From positions 3,522,001 through 3,586,000 of the forward strand of contig NZ_JBBOSU010000001.1 in the NCBI RefSeq assembly GCF_038005225.1: DNA of 64,000 nt, given 5' to 3'. Positions 44,319 to 53,195 of the stretch are shown piece by piece. Positions within the stretch are counted from its first letter, which is position 1; the number at the start of each line of letters is the position of its first letter. The DNA comes from Solibacillus sp. FSL K6-1523 (GTDB taxonomy: Bacteria > Bacillota > Bacilli > Bacillales_A > Planococcaceae). Position numbers and translations under genes: made by a program. Below the pieces are notes generated by a model that was given only the letters and a program-made list of their open reading frames with translations, searched no databases and was not told the origin of the DNA.

Positions 44319-47300
44319 CTAGAAACTCTCTCTCATCATCAAACTTTTCACACGACTAATCGGAATTTGTGCGTCGTGATCAATAATGAAAGCACGCGAA
44401 AAATTACGGTAATACTGCTCATCATGTGTTTTAGGTGATAAAATAAATAATTTGCGCTGTAATTCCTGATTGTATAAGGCGAATACCTTTTCTTTACGGT
44501 TTTCATCTAGCGCACTGTCGAACTCGTCTAGTAAAATAAAGCCTGGCGATGTTTGGAGGTTTTTTAGTAAAGCTAACGCAAAAAGAAGTGAACTTAGCGA
44601 TTCTTCGCCACCCGAAACGCCTTTCCCAAACTTGCCGTTACGCGCTTTAATACTAACTTCTGTTAAATTACCTCGATGCCCTTTTTTCCGTACTTTTAAA
44701 AATAGTTGGAAAATTGTGCGGCCGCGCTTATCGGTATAGCGTTCCCACTCTATTGCCCCTTCAAAGCCAAACTCATCCATATAGCCTTCAAATAAATGAC
44801 GAAGCGCGCGTACTTGCATACTAATCGTATTTTCTAGATTCGTAGCTAGCTCATCTGTATGTTGCTGCTGCTCTTCAATCATTTTTTCCGTTTTTAGTAC
44901 TGTGTCACGCTTTTCTATATAATCCTTTTGAATGACCTCAAAATTTTGTGGGGCTTGCGGATTGATTTTCGCTTGGCGTGCATCGAAAAACGAGGCCTTT
45001 GCATTCATATTCATTTGCAGTATCTTTGTTTTCGAAAACTCTGTAATGATCGGTTCCAAAATCGTTTCGGTGTATAAATCAGATACAATACTAGCTAATT
45101 CAGCAAGATTGATTTCATGTTTTGTTACTTGCTCTTGCGCTACCTCGATTGTATCCTCTAGTGACGTTTTCGAACGATTAGCTCCTTCTAAGTTACGCTG
45201 TGTATCCGTTAAATCTATTTTTAATTGGTATTCATGATCTTTCACTCTGCGAATATCTTCTTCAAACTGATGGATTGAATTTTCCAGCGTGCGAATATCC
45301 TTTTGGAGCTGATTGTATTGGTTTTTCTTTTCATCAAAACTTTTCTTAAGGGCGGTATACTGATTTTGAAGCTCTGTCAAAGCACCAAGCTTCTTATAAA
45401 TCTCCAGTTCCTCCGCCAATTGCTTCTGTTCGTATTCCACAGTAGCAATTTCCCTATTATGTGTGGTCAACTGTTGATTATTGTCTTTCATACTCGTTTG
45501 CAGTTGTGCAAGTTCCTGCTTCAAAATGGCTAAATATTTTTCATTATTCACAAGGTCGTTTGCTTGTGTGAAATAGGATTCTGCTCTCAAAATTTCTGGC
45601 AATGCATCTCGCAGCCTACTATGCTCGGCACTATTTTGCTGATAGCTCTGTTCTAATTGCTCTAACTGCTTCGAAATTTCCATGTGTTCCTTCCGCAGAC
45701 GTAGCAAGCTTTGTGCAATTGCTTTTTCACTTAAAATGAAAGTATCCCGCTCTTGGACACCACGACTTCCACGCTCATCAACGAGCAAATTGCCTGAGAT
45801 TTTCGGCATTTGAATGAAAAATTGCTCAATCCAGTACAACACTTTTGAGGAGAAGACTTGCTCAGCTTGGCTTAAATTGCCGCGCGTTGTTAATTTTAAT
45901 TGCGGTAAATCTTTAATAAACCGGGTTGGAATAATGCTTTTTAGCGATACATAATACAAATCATTGGTAGGTTGAATCATTTTGGCATCGTAAAAAACAC
46001 TATATTTAATCGTATCTAAACGTTTTTCATCCACTGGCATTGCATCTTCTGTTAACTCCACTAAATCTCGCAAAGCATAGGCAACTATATTTTGTTGACG
46101 TAGTGCCTGCAAGCCCTTTTCCTGGCGCTGTGAGTACACTTGATTTTGCTCAAATGAATGAATTTCAGCCTCTACTGCTTTTTTAGCAGCGACTAATTTC
46201 GAACGTTTTTCAAAATACTTTTCTAAAGATTGCTCAAACTTTTGGATTTGTTCCTTCACGACAAAGGAACTGCGAAATTGTTTTTTAATTCGCTCCATCT
46301 CTTCTTTTTGCTCGTGAATTTGTTTAATCTCAATTTCTTTTTTAGCAATGGATTGATTGTGCTGTTGCATTGCATCCGATAGCTCATTTTGCGCATCCTG
46401 TAAACGATCAATAAAGTTCGTACTTTCTACTAGCTGTTCGCTCATTTGTTGATAAAGTTGTTGCGTTTCATCTTCTGAATAACGCAGCCTTTTTTGTTCC
46501 CGCTCAGTTTCTACTAACTGTTTTTGTAATCTCGTTATCTCGTTTTCTAGTGTCGCAATTTCCTCAACAAAACGATCCCTTTGCCCTTGTTTCTTACTTT
46601 TTGTCAATTGCATATCTTGAAGCTGTTTTTGTTTCATCGTTAAGTCTATATGTAATCGCCCTTGCTGCTCCTGAATAACCTTTATTTTTTGTGTATTGTC
46701 CTCAATATTGCCGTTCATTTCCGCCAATTTCTTCTCACTATCAGTAATCAACTGCTGCTCAATATGCTTTAATGTGTTCGTTGTTAAAATTAGCTGTTTA
46801 CCAGATGTAGCCATTCTTTGTTGATTGGCATGATAATCATTTAATTCATTTTGTGCACGATTTAACTCGTGGTTGGCATTATTCACAAATTGCTGCGATT
46901 CTTTCAGTACAACAGCGAGCTCACTTAGTTGAGCAATTTGGGTCTCCCATTTTTGCTGAATATCTGAAATACCGTACATATCGCTAAATCGGCGAAAGCG
47001 TTCTTCAGGTGAATAGGCCGCAAATTGATTGACCTCCTGCTGATACCAAATTAAATAGTACATATCTGGGAAAATCTTGTATTTCTTTTTCAATTGCTCC
47101 GTATACAACGAAAAGTTGCGCTGTTGACTATCACCCGAACGAAAAATATCTTCTAACACTAAATCGTCCAATGTTTCGCCATACAAAATTTCATATTCCC
47201 GCTGCGGAATCGAATTGGCACTCGGCTGATCAATATTCACACGAAATGCAATGTATGGGGGCCCGTCCACTTGAGAACTACCTGTATTTTTAAACGTCAA

Positions 47301-47525
47301 CGTAATCGAAGCACGCCATATGTGTGTATCTGGAATATTGTTCGAACGAATTCCTTCTAACGACACACGTGAGGAATTTAAAACCGCGCCAAAACAAAAG
47401 GCCAATGTTGATTTCCCTGTACCATTTGGACCCGTAATGAGCACATGCTCGAAATCATCACCAAATGTTAATTGCGTTGCTGGAAAATCGCGTACACCTG
47501 AAAATGCTAGACGATATGGAATCAT
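44319..47525 (-). CDS. jetC: Wadjet JetC (SMC/SbcC-like ATPase)
   Basis: The 1068-residue SMC-type ATPase has Walker A GPNGTGKST (about 33-41), the ABC signature VSGGEES and Walker B FILLDEFDSALDE near the C-terminus. Two long coiled-coil arms (about 190-470 and 600-870) flank a hinge. It is the motor of the JetABC loop-extruding complex that recognises small circular plasmids. Its ATG overlaps the jetB TGA, with AAAGGAGGATGAGCT in front. All catalytic motifs are intact. Confidence 0.92.
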   Translation of the reverse strand: MIPYRLAFSGVRDFPATQLTFGDDFEHVLITGPNGTGKSTLAFCFGAVLNSSRVSLEGIRSNNIPDTHIWRASITLTFKNTGSSQVDGPPYIAFRVNIDQPSANSIPQREYEILYGETLDDLVLEDIFRSGDSQQRNFSLYTEQLKKKYKIFPDMYYLIWYQQEVNQFAAYSPEERFRRFSDMYGISDIQQKWETQIAQLSELAVVLKESQQFVNNANHELNRAQNELNDYHANQQRMATSGKQLILTTNTLKHIEQQLITDSEKKLAEMNGNIEDNTQKIKVIQEQQGRLHIDLTMKQKQLQDMQLTKSKKQGQRDRFVEEIATLENEITRLQKQLVETEREQKRLRYSEDETQQLYQQMSEQLVESTNFIDRLQDAQNELSDAMQQHNQSIAKKEIEIKQIHEQKEEMERIKKQFRSSFVVKEQIQKFEQSLEKYFEKRSKLVAAKKAVEAEIHSFEQNQVYSQRQEKGLQALRQQNIVAYALRDLVELTEDAMPVDEKRLDTIKYSVFYDAKMIQPTNDLYYVSLKSIIPTRFIKDLPQLKLTTRGNLSQAEQVFSSKVLYWIEQFFIQMPKISGNLLVDERGSRGVQERDTFILSEKAIAQSLLRLRKEHMEISKQLEQLEQSYQQNSAEHSRLRDALPEILRAESYFTQANDLVNNEKYLAILKQELAQLQTSMKDNNQQLTTHNREIATVEYEQKQLAEELEIYKKLGALTELQNQYTALKKSFDEKKNQYNQLQKDIRTLENSIHQFEEDIRRVKDHEYQLKIDLTDTQRNLEGANRSKTSLEDTIEVAQEQVTKHEINLAELASIVSDLYTETILEPIITEFSKTKILQMNMNAKASFFDARQAKINPQAPQNFEVIQKDYIEKRDTVLKTEKMIEEQQQHTDELATNLENTISMQVRALRHLFEGYMDEFGFEGAIEWERYTDKRGRTIFQLFLKVRKKGHRGNLTEVSIKARNGKFGKGVSGGEESLSSLLFALALLKNLQTSPGFILLDEFDSALDENRKEKVFALYNQELQRKLFILSPKTHDEQYYRNFSRAFIIDHDAQIPISRVKSLMMRESF

Positions 47526-48211
47526 AGCTCATCCTCCTTTAAATACAAGTTATAGCGTTTGAAAAACTTCAGCACTTCTTCTTTACTAAGTTGACGTTCC
47601 TGAGAAAACTCTAGCGTACGACGTAAAAATGAATCGGAAAACATATGAACACCAATTGTCGTTAGTTTATACGCTTCCTCAGTGGCAGAAATATCGTATT
47701 TTTCTACGGCGCCAATCGATTCTAACGGCTTAATATTCGCCACCATTTTGCGTGTCGCATTGTAATTTTCATGACCAAAATCCGCTATTAACTGGTCTAA
47801 CAACGTAAACTCATGACTTAACACTTCCTGCTGATAAAACATGTAGAGCAAGATCGCAAGGGACTCCTTATTGAGCGTCGATTTCGCTTCACGCGCTGGC
47901 ACGCGCATTAAAACAACGGCCCGGTCCCGCTTGTCATCATAAATCACTTGGAAATACCGGCCTGTTACAAGATTTACGCGTTCAATAAAGGAGTAAAAGG
48001 CATCCTCTCCCTTTATTTTTAGGATTTTTTCAATTTCATTACGCTTCAAACCATAATTTTGGCGCATCGTCGTGGAGGATGATGAATACAACAGACGCAT
48101 AAACACTAATTCTTCTTCAATAGATAAATAGATTTTTAAATTATTCAGTACGTCCAGGCGGTTTTGTTCGAAGTTCTCTTGGGGAAACGATGTATTTTCG
48201 GTCGTCATCAT
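47522..48211 (-). CDS. jetB: Wadjet JetB (MukE-like accessory subunit)
   Basis: The 229-residue helical/winged-helix protein (LFMRLLYSSSSTTMRQNYGLKRNEIEKIL..., LLYMFYQQEVLSHEFTLLDQLIADFGHENYNATRKMVANIKPLESIGAVEKYD) occupies the kite-subunit position between the kleisin and the SMC gene. Its start overlaps the jetA end by about 70 bases and its stop overlaps jetC by four. GGGAG precedes the ATG. It would bridge JetA and JetC. The assignment rests mainly on position and fold type. Confidence 0.85.
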   Translation of the reverse strand: MMTTENTSFPQENFEQNRLDVLNNLKIYLSIEEELVFMRLLYSSSSTTMRQNYGLKRNEIEKILKIKGEDAFYSFIERVNLVTGRYFQVIYDDKRDRAVVLMRVPAREAKSTLNKESLAILLYMFYQQEVLSHEFTLLDQLIADFGHENYNATRKMVANIKPLESIGAVEKYDISATEEAYKLTTIGVHMFSDSFLRRTLEFSQERQLSKEEVLKFFKRYNLYLKEDEL

Positions 48212-49574
48212 TTATCCACTCCCATTCTTTTTCATAATCAGTTGTTTTTTCTGTTGGGGCATAAACGATCTTTTTATTCGCTTGCATAGCTGAGACGACA
48301 AATAAGGACTTGATCGCATCACTCCAAGAGCTAGAAGATGTTTGAATAATAAGCTCTTCAATTTCTGTTTCACCATGCTCAGCTAAATGCTGCTCCATCA
48401 TTTCCGTATCCATTTTAGATTTCGTCACTTCCCATGCCGCATTTTTAAAAATTTCTTCGATGGATTGCCCTTCCACATACTGTTCTTCATAATGCTCTGG
48501 CTCTGTTTCAGGCAAAGGTTCATTTATTTTCGGCTCATAACGCTCTAGGTAGTCAATGGCCAAATCTATATCTGCCCCACCAATAGGCGATGTAAATTTC
48601 ACTGGCAGCCAAATGCCATCCATTGCTTCATCCGTGTACAAATTTTGTTCCATAAAACTTAAAATATCTTCTACGTTCGGTGTATTCGTTTCGGTTTCAG
48701 TGTTGTACATTTTGAAAATATATTGACGAAACTTTTCAGGTGAAACATTTTGATGAATTTCAATTTCTTGCATCGTGACAAAGCGTACATACTTCTTCAA
48801 CAAACTTGTACTCAATGTCGTACCTTTTGCTAGCGCCACTGTACCACGCTGAATTAAATTCGTCATAATTAAACTTTCTTCAATCGTTTGGAATTGGGCT
48901 AGACGCTCCTTCATTTTTTGCTCTAACTCCATCATGAGCTCATGGATAAGTTGCAATTGTGGCAACGCATTTTTTTCTGCTAAGAACTCTAGCTGCCGGT
49001 TTTCCAATGTTTGCACGGCATCTTCTACATTCACTATCATGGAAGCAATACGGTTTCCGCCAGAAATCCCTTTATCATCATAAGCTTCACTAATTTCCGC
49101 ATCACGTCTTGCTTGAAATAACGAGCGACCAATATCATCTTTCAAATAATAAGCTAGTGTATCGTTCGCTAATCGAATGAGCGCATCCATTAACCGCTTC
49201 CCACGGTCTTGCAGCTTAATTTGACGGGACTGTTTGGCAATCCAACTATTCGTTTGCAGTAGACGAACGACGTGCTCAATATCCTTTGGATCGGGCGGTG
49301 TCAAATCGTTATATGTATTCACATAACGGTAGTACAACATTTTTTCATCTTCAATTGGCTCTCTTATACCAAGTGCCGCTTCATTTAATAACTGGATAAT
49401 ATTTATAAAACGCAAAATTTCGAGCGGCGCATCATACATCTTTTCGCCACCTAGATCTTTTAAAACACCACCTAACGAAGCCAAATCTCGCATCGTCATT
49501 TTCAACTCAGGCATATCCGCTTCACTATTAAAAATTGAAATAGGTGCTCTTACACTTTCATCCATCGGGTCCAT
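48141..49574 (-). CDS. jetA: Wadjet JetA (MukF-like kleisin)
   Basis: The 477-residue protein has N-terminal winged-helix regions (MTMRDLASLGGVLKDLGG..., LEILRFINIIQLLN..., IKLQDRGKRLMDALI), a helical middle (NVEDAVQTLENRQLEFLAEKNAL...LELEQKMKERLAQ-type) and an acidic C-terminus, as in kleisins of the MukF/MksF/JetA class. It overlaps the jetD stop by 25 bases and jetB by 71, so the operon is translationally coupled. It should bind the JetC heads. Family recognition relies on gene order as well as sequence. Confidence 0.85.
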   Translation of the reverse strand: MDPMDESVRAPISIFNSEADMPELKMTMRDLASLGGVLKDLGGEKMYDAPLEILRFINIIQLLNEAALGIREPIEDEKMLYYRYVNTYNDLTPPDPKDIEHVVRLLQTNSWIAKQSRQIKLQDRGKRLMDALIRLANDTLAYYLKDDIGRSLFQARRDAEISEAYDDKGISGGNRIASMIVNVEDAVQTLENRQLEFLAEKNALPQLQLIHELMMELEQKMKERLAQFQTIEESLIMTNLIQRGTVALAKGTTLSTSLLKKYVRFVTMQEIEIHQNVSPEKFRQYIFKMYNTETETNTPNVEDILSFMEQNLYTDEAMDGIWLPVKFTSPIGGADIDLAIDYLERYEPKINEPLPETEPEHYEEQYVEGQSIEEIFKNAAWEVTKSKMDTEMMEQHLAEHGETEIEELIIQTSSSSWSDAIKSLFVVSAMQANKKIVYAPTEKTTDYEKEWEWINDDDRKYIVSPRELRTKPPGRTE

Positions 49575-50779
49575 TGTGCAACATCTCCTAACTGCTGTTC
49601 TTGTTCATGAAAAGCAATTTGTAGCTCCTCTGTTAACCACTCTTCATATTCCGTAAAGGTTAAAGAAATTAGCTGATCACGTGCAATAAAACGTTTATTT
49701 GTTGTCGTGATTAACTCATCAAGCCCACGACTAATCGACAAGCCTGCAGCATCATAATCGGTCCATATAAATACGTTTATTGTCGATTGCATAAGCTGTC
49801 TTATCAATGTTTTATGCGCTGTTCGTAACTGACCATCTACGCTTAATACAAAACTATTCGTACGTTGTAAAAACGCCATTTCAGTACTCATCCGTGTTAA
49901 AATTGCACGATTTTCCACCAACCAAATATTCGTGCAAGCTGACGTAAAGTGGTCCTGCACCATATCATGATCCGTCAACGCATGAATCGAGCCATATTTA
50001 TAGCTGCTAAAGTTACCTTCTAATTGCCCACTAAAAAACAGTGGTGTAATCTGCCCTAAGCTCACTAACCCATAGTCGCTTACCTTCATGTCAAACCATT
50101 GTTCAAGCTGAGCAATAAATTCCTTCTTATATGAATCAAACACTTTCGAGCCGCCAATTGTATTAAAATAAGTCGCACCAATTTCTTTAAAATCAAACAG
50201 TTGCTGGCGACTGACTAATTGAAAAAACGCAACGCAAAATTCAAGAAACGTCAGCCGCTTTACAGTTGGCCATGTAGTAGGAAAAAGTGGACATTGCTTT
50301 AGCTCCGTTTCTGATGTATTTCGTTGTAATAGCTCAAGCAGTTCACCATCTCCCTTTGGAAACTGGTCCATCAATTTATTATAAGTAACTCTAAATTGGT
50401 CATTTTTTTCGTTCTTTTGGTGTTCAAAATATGTATATAAACTAATACCCATTCTAAAATACGCTTCTTTAACGGTTTGTCCGTCTGTATGAAAACGAAC
50501 TTCCTCTATAACCCACCCTTGTTGGATCCAAGTTTCGAGCGTATGAAGGGGTGCTTGTAAAACCCTTTTATTATGAAGTGTTAATTTTGCCTGTAAAATT
50601 TCAGCTGGTGGTGTTCCTTCGTGCAATTCACCAAACTTTAATACGGCGATTCTTTTAAATGTTCGCGCTGTTTTTTTCGTAATATACGCTTCAAAAATAG
50701 CTGGTCTAATTTCGACAGGCGCTTCAAGAATTTCGTTAATCTTCAAAAAATAACGGTCAAAAAATAAATCCTGATTCAT
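49550..50779 (-). CDS. jetD: Wadjet JetD (TOPRIM nuclease subunit)
   Basis: The 409-residue protein has an N-terminal arm/winged-helix part and a C-terminal TOPRIM domain like topoisomerase VI/Spo11: Glu in NIWLVENRAIL, Asp-x-Asp in VFIWTDYDAAGLSISRGL. JetD cleaves plasmid DNA after loop extrusion by JetABC. It is the first gene of the operon, an order (D-A-B-C) unlike the A-B-C-D of the best-known Wadjet; I do not assign the subtype firmly. AAAGGGGGCG precedes the ATG. It is complete, with the metal residues present. Confidence 0.9.
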   Translation of the reverse strand: MNQDLFFDRYFLKINEILEAPVEIRPAIFEAYITKKTARTFKRIAVLKFGELHEGTPPAEILQAKLTLHNKRVLQAPLHTLETWIQQGWVIEEVRFHTDGQTVKEAYFRMGISLYTYFEHQKNEKNDQFRVTYNKLMDQFPKGDGELLELLQRNTSETELKQCPLFPTTWPTVKRLTFLEFCVAFFQLVSRQQLFDFKEIGATYFNTIGGSKVFDSYKKEFIAQLEQWFDMKVSDYGLVSLGQITPLFFSGQLEGNFSSYKYGSIHALTDHDMVQDHFTSACTNIWLVENRAILTRMSTEMAFLQRTNSFVLSVDGQLRTAHKTLIRQLMQSTINVFIWTDYDAAGLSISRGLDELITTTNKRFIARDQLISLTFTEYEEWLTEELQIAFHEQEQQLGDVAQWTRWMKV

Positions 50780-51015
50780 CGTTCACGCCCCCTTTACTAT
50801 ATAATCCCATCATAACAAATAATGAAATTAAGCGGTTGGATTGTGTGTGTTTGATTAATAGCGGATACAGTATTTTAAAAAGTAACTGGTGCCAATTACT
50901 CGTTATTTATTACATACAATAAGCGAGTTTTCAGGAAACATTTTACATACATTAAACCAAAGTGTAAAATTATAGTACTCGCATGTCATTACTTTCAATG
51001 AAAGAGGTGGATTGC

Positions 51016-53097
51016 ATGGAAAAGGACTCTAAGTTGTTAGAACGGATTGCTACGCTGGAAAAAGAACTCCACACATTACGTACAGAAGTGCAGCATTTAA
51101 AAAAGCATGTACATTTCGAGCAAACTGTACCTATTCAAAAAATAGTAGCACAAACAATCGTTCCACCAAAACAACCTATCCAAAAAGAAATAGCTATCGT
51201 CCAAGAAGAAAGTATTCCTAAAGAGGAAAAACGCTCACTTGAAGAAACGTTTACAAGGGCCTTACCAAGAATTTTTATGGTCATTTTAGTGCTCGGTGTT
51301 TTGTGGGGCTTGAAGCTTGTAAATGATTACGGCTTTTTATCAGACAGTGTAAAAATAATCGCTGGTTTCGCATTATCAATCGGTCTCGGGATATGTGCGT
51401 TTATGATGGAGAAAAGACAAAAAGGTTCGCGCGTTGTCGCCTTATCGCTCTATGGTGGTGCATTTATTGTCGGTATTTTAGTGACGGCGGCTGGTGCCAT
51501 TTTATATGACTTCCTTCATCTATATGTTGCTCTCTTAATCGCACTTGTCTATATAGCATATGGGGTTTTCATTAGTTATGTAAAAGGAAACGAAGCATTA
51601 ACTGCGCTCGTTATCTTTACTTCATTATTACTACCATATTTACTTGAATATATGAAATTCAGCGCAATAATTATCGGTGTTTTCATCGTGCTACTATTCA
51701 CAGTTGTGCAAATGGTTATTTGGAAACATACACAACGTAAAGCACTCTATATAGGAATGGCTTTTTCGATTTTAGCATTTGGGATTGTTTTCATATTCAA
51801 CAGTGGGCAAAATGGCTTTTTCGCACTCGCAGTTGTAGTGCTATATAGCGTCTTTTTAGCAAGCTATTTACGCTTATACTCTAGTAGAAGCACGAAACAT
51901 GCAAGTTTACTATTTAGTTTTACAATCATTATCTTAGCATTAATAAACGGAATGCTTTTACAAAAAGAGGTTACGCTGCTTATCGTGCTTGCTCTCTTAC
52001 TTGGGATTTTAGCAAGTGCTTTGTACATTGTATTTAAACGTAAAGACCGACTATTAATCGACATGTTCGGTACATTATCTATGATCACAATATTAAACTT
52101 TATTGCACAGCTCAATATTTCAAGCGAAGTCATGTTCCTTTTAATGATTATCGTGTCATTTTCTGGGTTGACCCTTGCAGTGAAGCATGCGATTGTGTTC
52201 ATGAAATATTTACAAGGCATTACATTTTCAATACTATCATTTTTAGTTCTGATGTTTTATGAAGTTCAACCATTTTTCTCTATAGAGCATTTGACGATTG
52301 TGATTGTCACTGTCATGCTGTTCGCATTATACTGGATTCTTCGCCACTATGAGCATGCTCCGAGTGATAACAAAGAATGGCTGATTGGTTTAGAGGATGT
52401 TTATCCATGTCTTTTATATGTAGTCGCACTTCTTTACATTTGGAAATTGGATTGGGCTTATATGCCAGTAGGGTTTACTTCTTACTTCTTGTTTAGTGCG
52501 ATTGCGATTGGCCTTGTACTAATTCTGATTGGAAATCATGCGCAGATTGGCCGGTTCCTTCCAGTTCTTGCTTCGATAATTTACGGATTCGCAGCACTCG
52601 TATTAATAACAACTGTTTGGATTGATGAACGAGCAATTTTAGTTGCACTCATCATGCGCATTTTATATATCGCGATTTTTTGGGCTGTTATTGCAGACTT
52701 ATGGAAGCTTGGTAGGATTTCTAAGCAATATGAACCTCTTTCCACCCAGTATACAGAGTCGTTTACGCTTGCTGGAATGATTATTTCGATTGTTTGGCTT
52801 TTCGGCGTGACACACTTCATGAATTTTCATGAGCTCATTAATTGGAGCTCGGCTGTTATTTTGAATACCGTTTCGATTTTCATTATTGCTTGTTTATCGC
52901 TCTTTTTAGCATCAAAACGAAGCTACCAACAACTGAAATTAACCGGCATAGTCCTACTATTTTTCGGGATCATTAAAATGATTTTCTTTGATCTATCTAC
53001 ACTCGATATTCTGATCCGTTCCATTTTATTTATTTTCATCGGTGCAATCGGGCTGGTGATTTCTAATAAGTTATTAGGTAAAGGGAAAACAGAATAG
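51016..53097 (+). CDS. DUF2339 polytopic membrane protein
   Basis: A 693-residue protein. An N-terminal coiled coil (LLERIATLEKELHTLRTEVQHLKKHV) is followed by a linker and about 18-20 hydrophobic helices, a hallmark of DUF2339 proteins. The motif PRIFMVILVLGVLWGLKLVNDYGFLSDSVKIIAGF begins the membrane part. The function of the family is not established. The ATG at 51016 has GAGGTG six bases upstream; an ATG eleven codons earlier includes that site. Transcribed away from the Wadjet operon. Confidence 0.88.
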   Translation: MEKDSKLLERIATLEKELHTLRTEVQHLKKHVHFEQTVPIQKIVAQTIVPPKQPIQKEIAIVQEESIPKEEKRSLEETFTRALPRIFMVILVLGVLWGLKLVNDYGFLSDSVKIIAGFALSIGLGICAFMMEKRQKGSRVVALSLYGGAFIVGILVTAAGAILYDFLHLYVALLIALVYIAYGVFISYVKGNEALTALVIFTSLLLPYLLEYMKFSAIIIGVFIVLLFTVVQMVIWKHTQRKALYIGMAFSILAFGIVFIFNSGQNGFFALAVVVLYSVFLASYLRLYSSRSTKHASLLFSFTIIILALINGMLLQKEVTLLIVLALLLGILASALYIVFKRKDRLLIDMFGTLSMITILNFIAQLNISSEVMFLLMIIVSFSGLTLAVKHAIVFMKYLQGITFSILSFLVLMFYEVQPFFSIEHLTIVIVTVMLFALYWILRHYEHAPSDNKEWLIGLEDVYPCLLYVVALLYIWKLDWAYMPVGFTSYFLFSAIAIGLVLILIGNHAQIGRFLPVLASIIYGFAALVLITTVWIDERAILVALIMRILYIAIFWAVIADLWKLGRISKQYEPLSTQYTESFTLAGMIISIVWLFGVTHFMNFHELINWSSAVILNTVSIFIIACLSLFLASKRSYQQLKLTGIVLLFFGIIKMIFFDLSTLDILIRSILFIFIGAIGLVISNKLLGKGKTE

Positions 53098-53150
53098 AAT
53101 TGCATATTTGGCACAAAGCTCCTAGTCGTCATTAATTTATAGAACAAAAT

Positions 53151-53195
53151 AGGGCATCTACAAGCTTGGATTTCAGCTTGTAGATACCCTTTTAT
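53151..53195. terminator. Bidirectional intrinsic terminator
   Basis: AGGGcATCTACAAGCT / AGCTTGTAGATaCCCT with A and T flanks between convergent genes. Confidence 0.9.

Noticed and set aside
44319-47525. JetC as an ordinary SbcC repair ATPase
   Set aside because: No sbcD partner; the coupled JetD, JetA and JetB genes fix it as the Wadjet SMC subunit.
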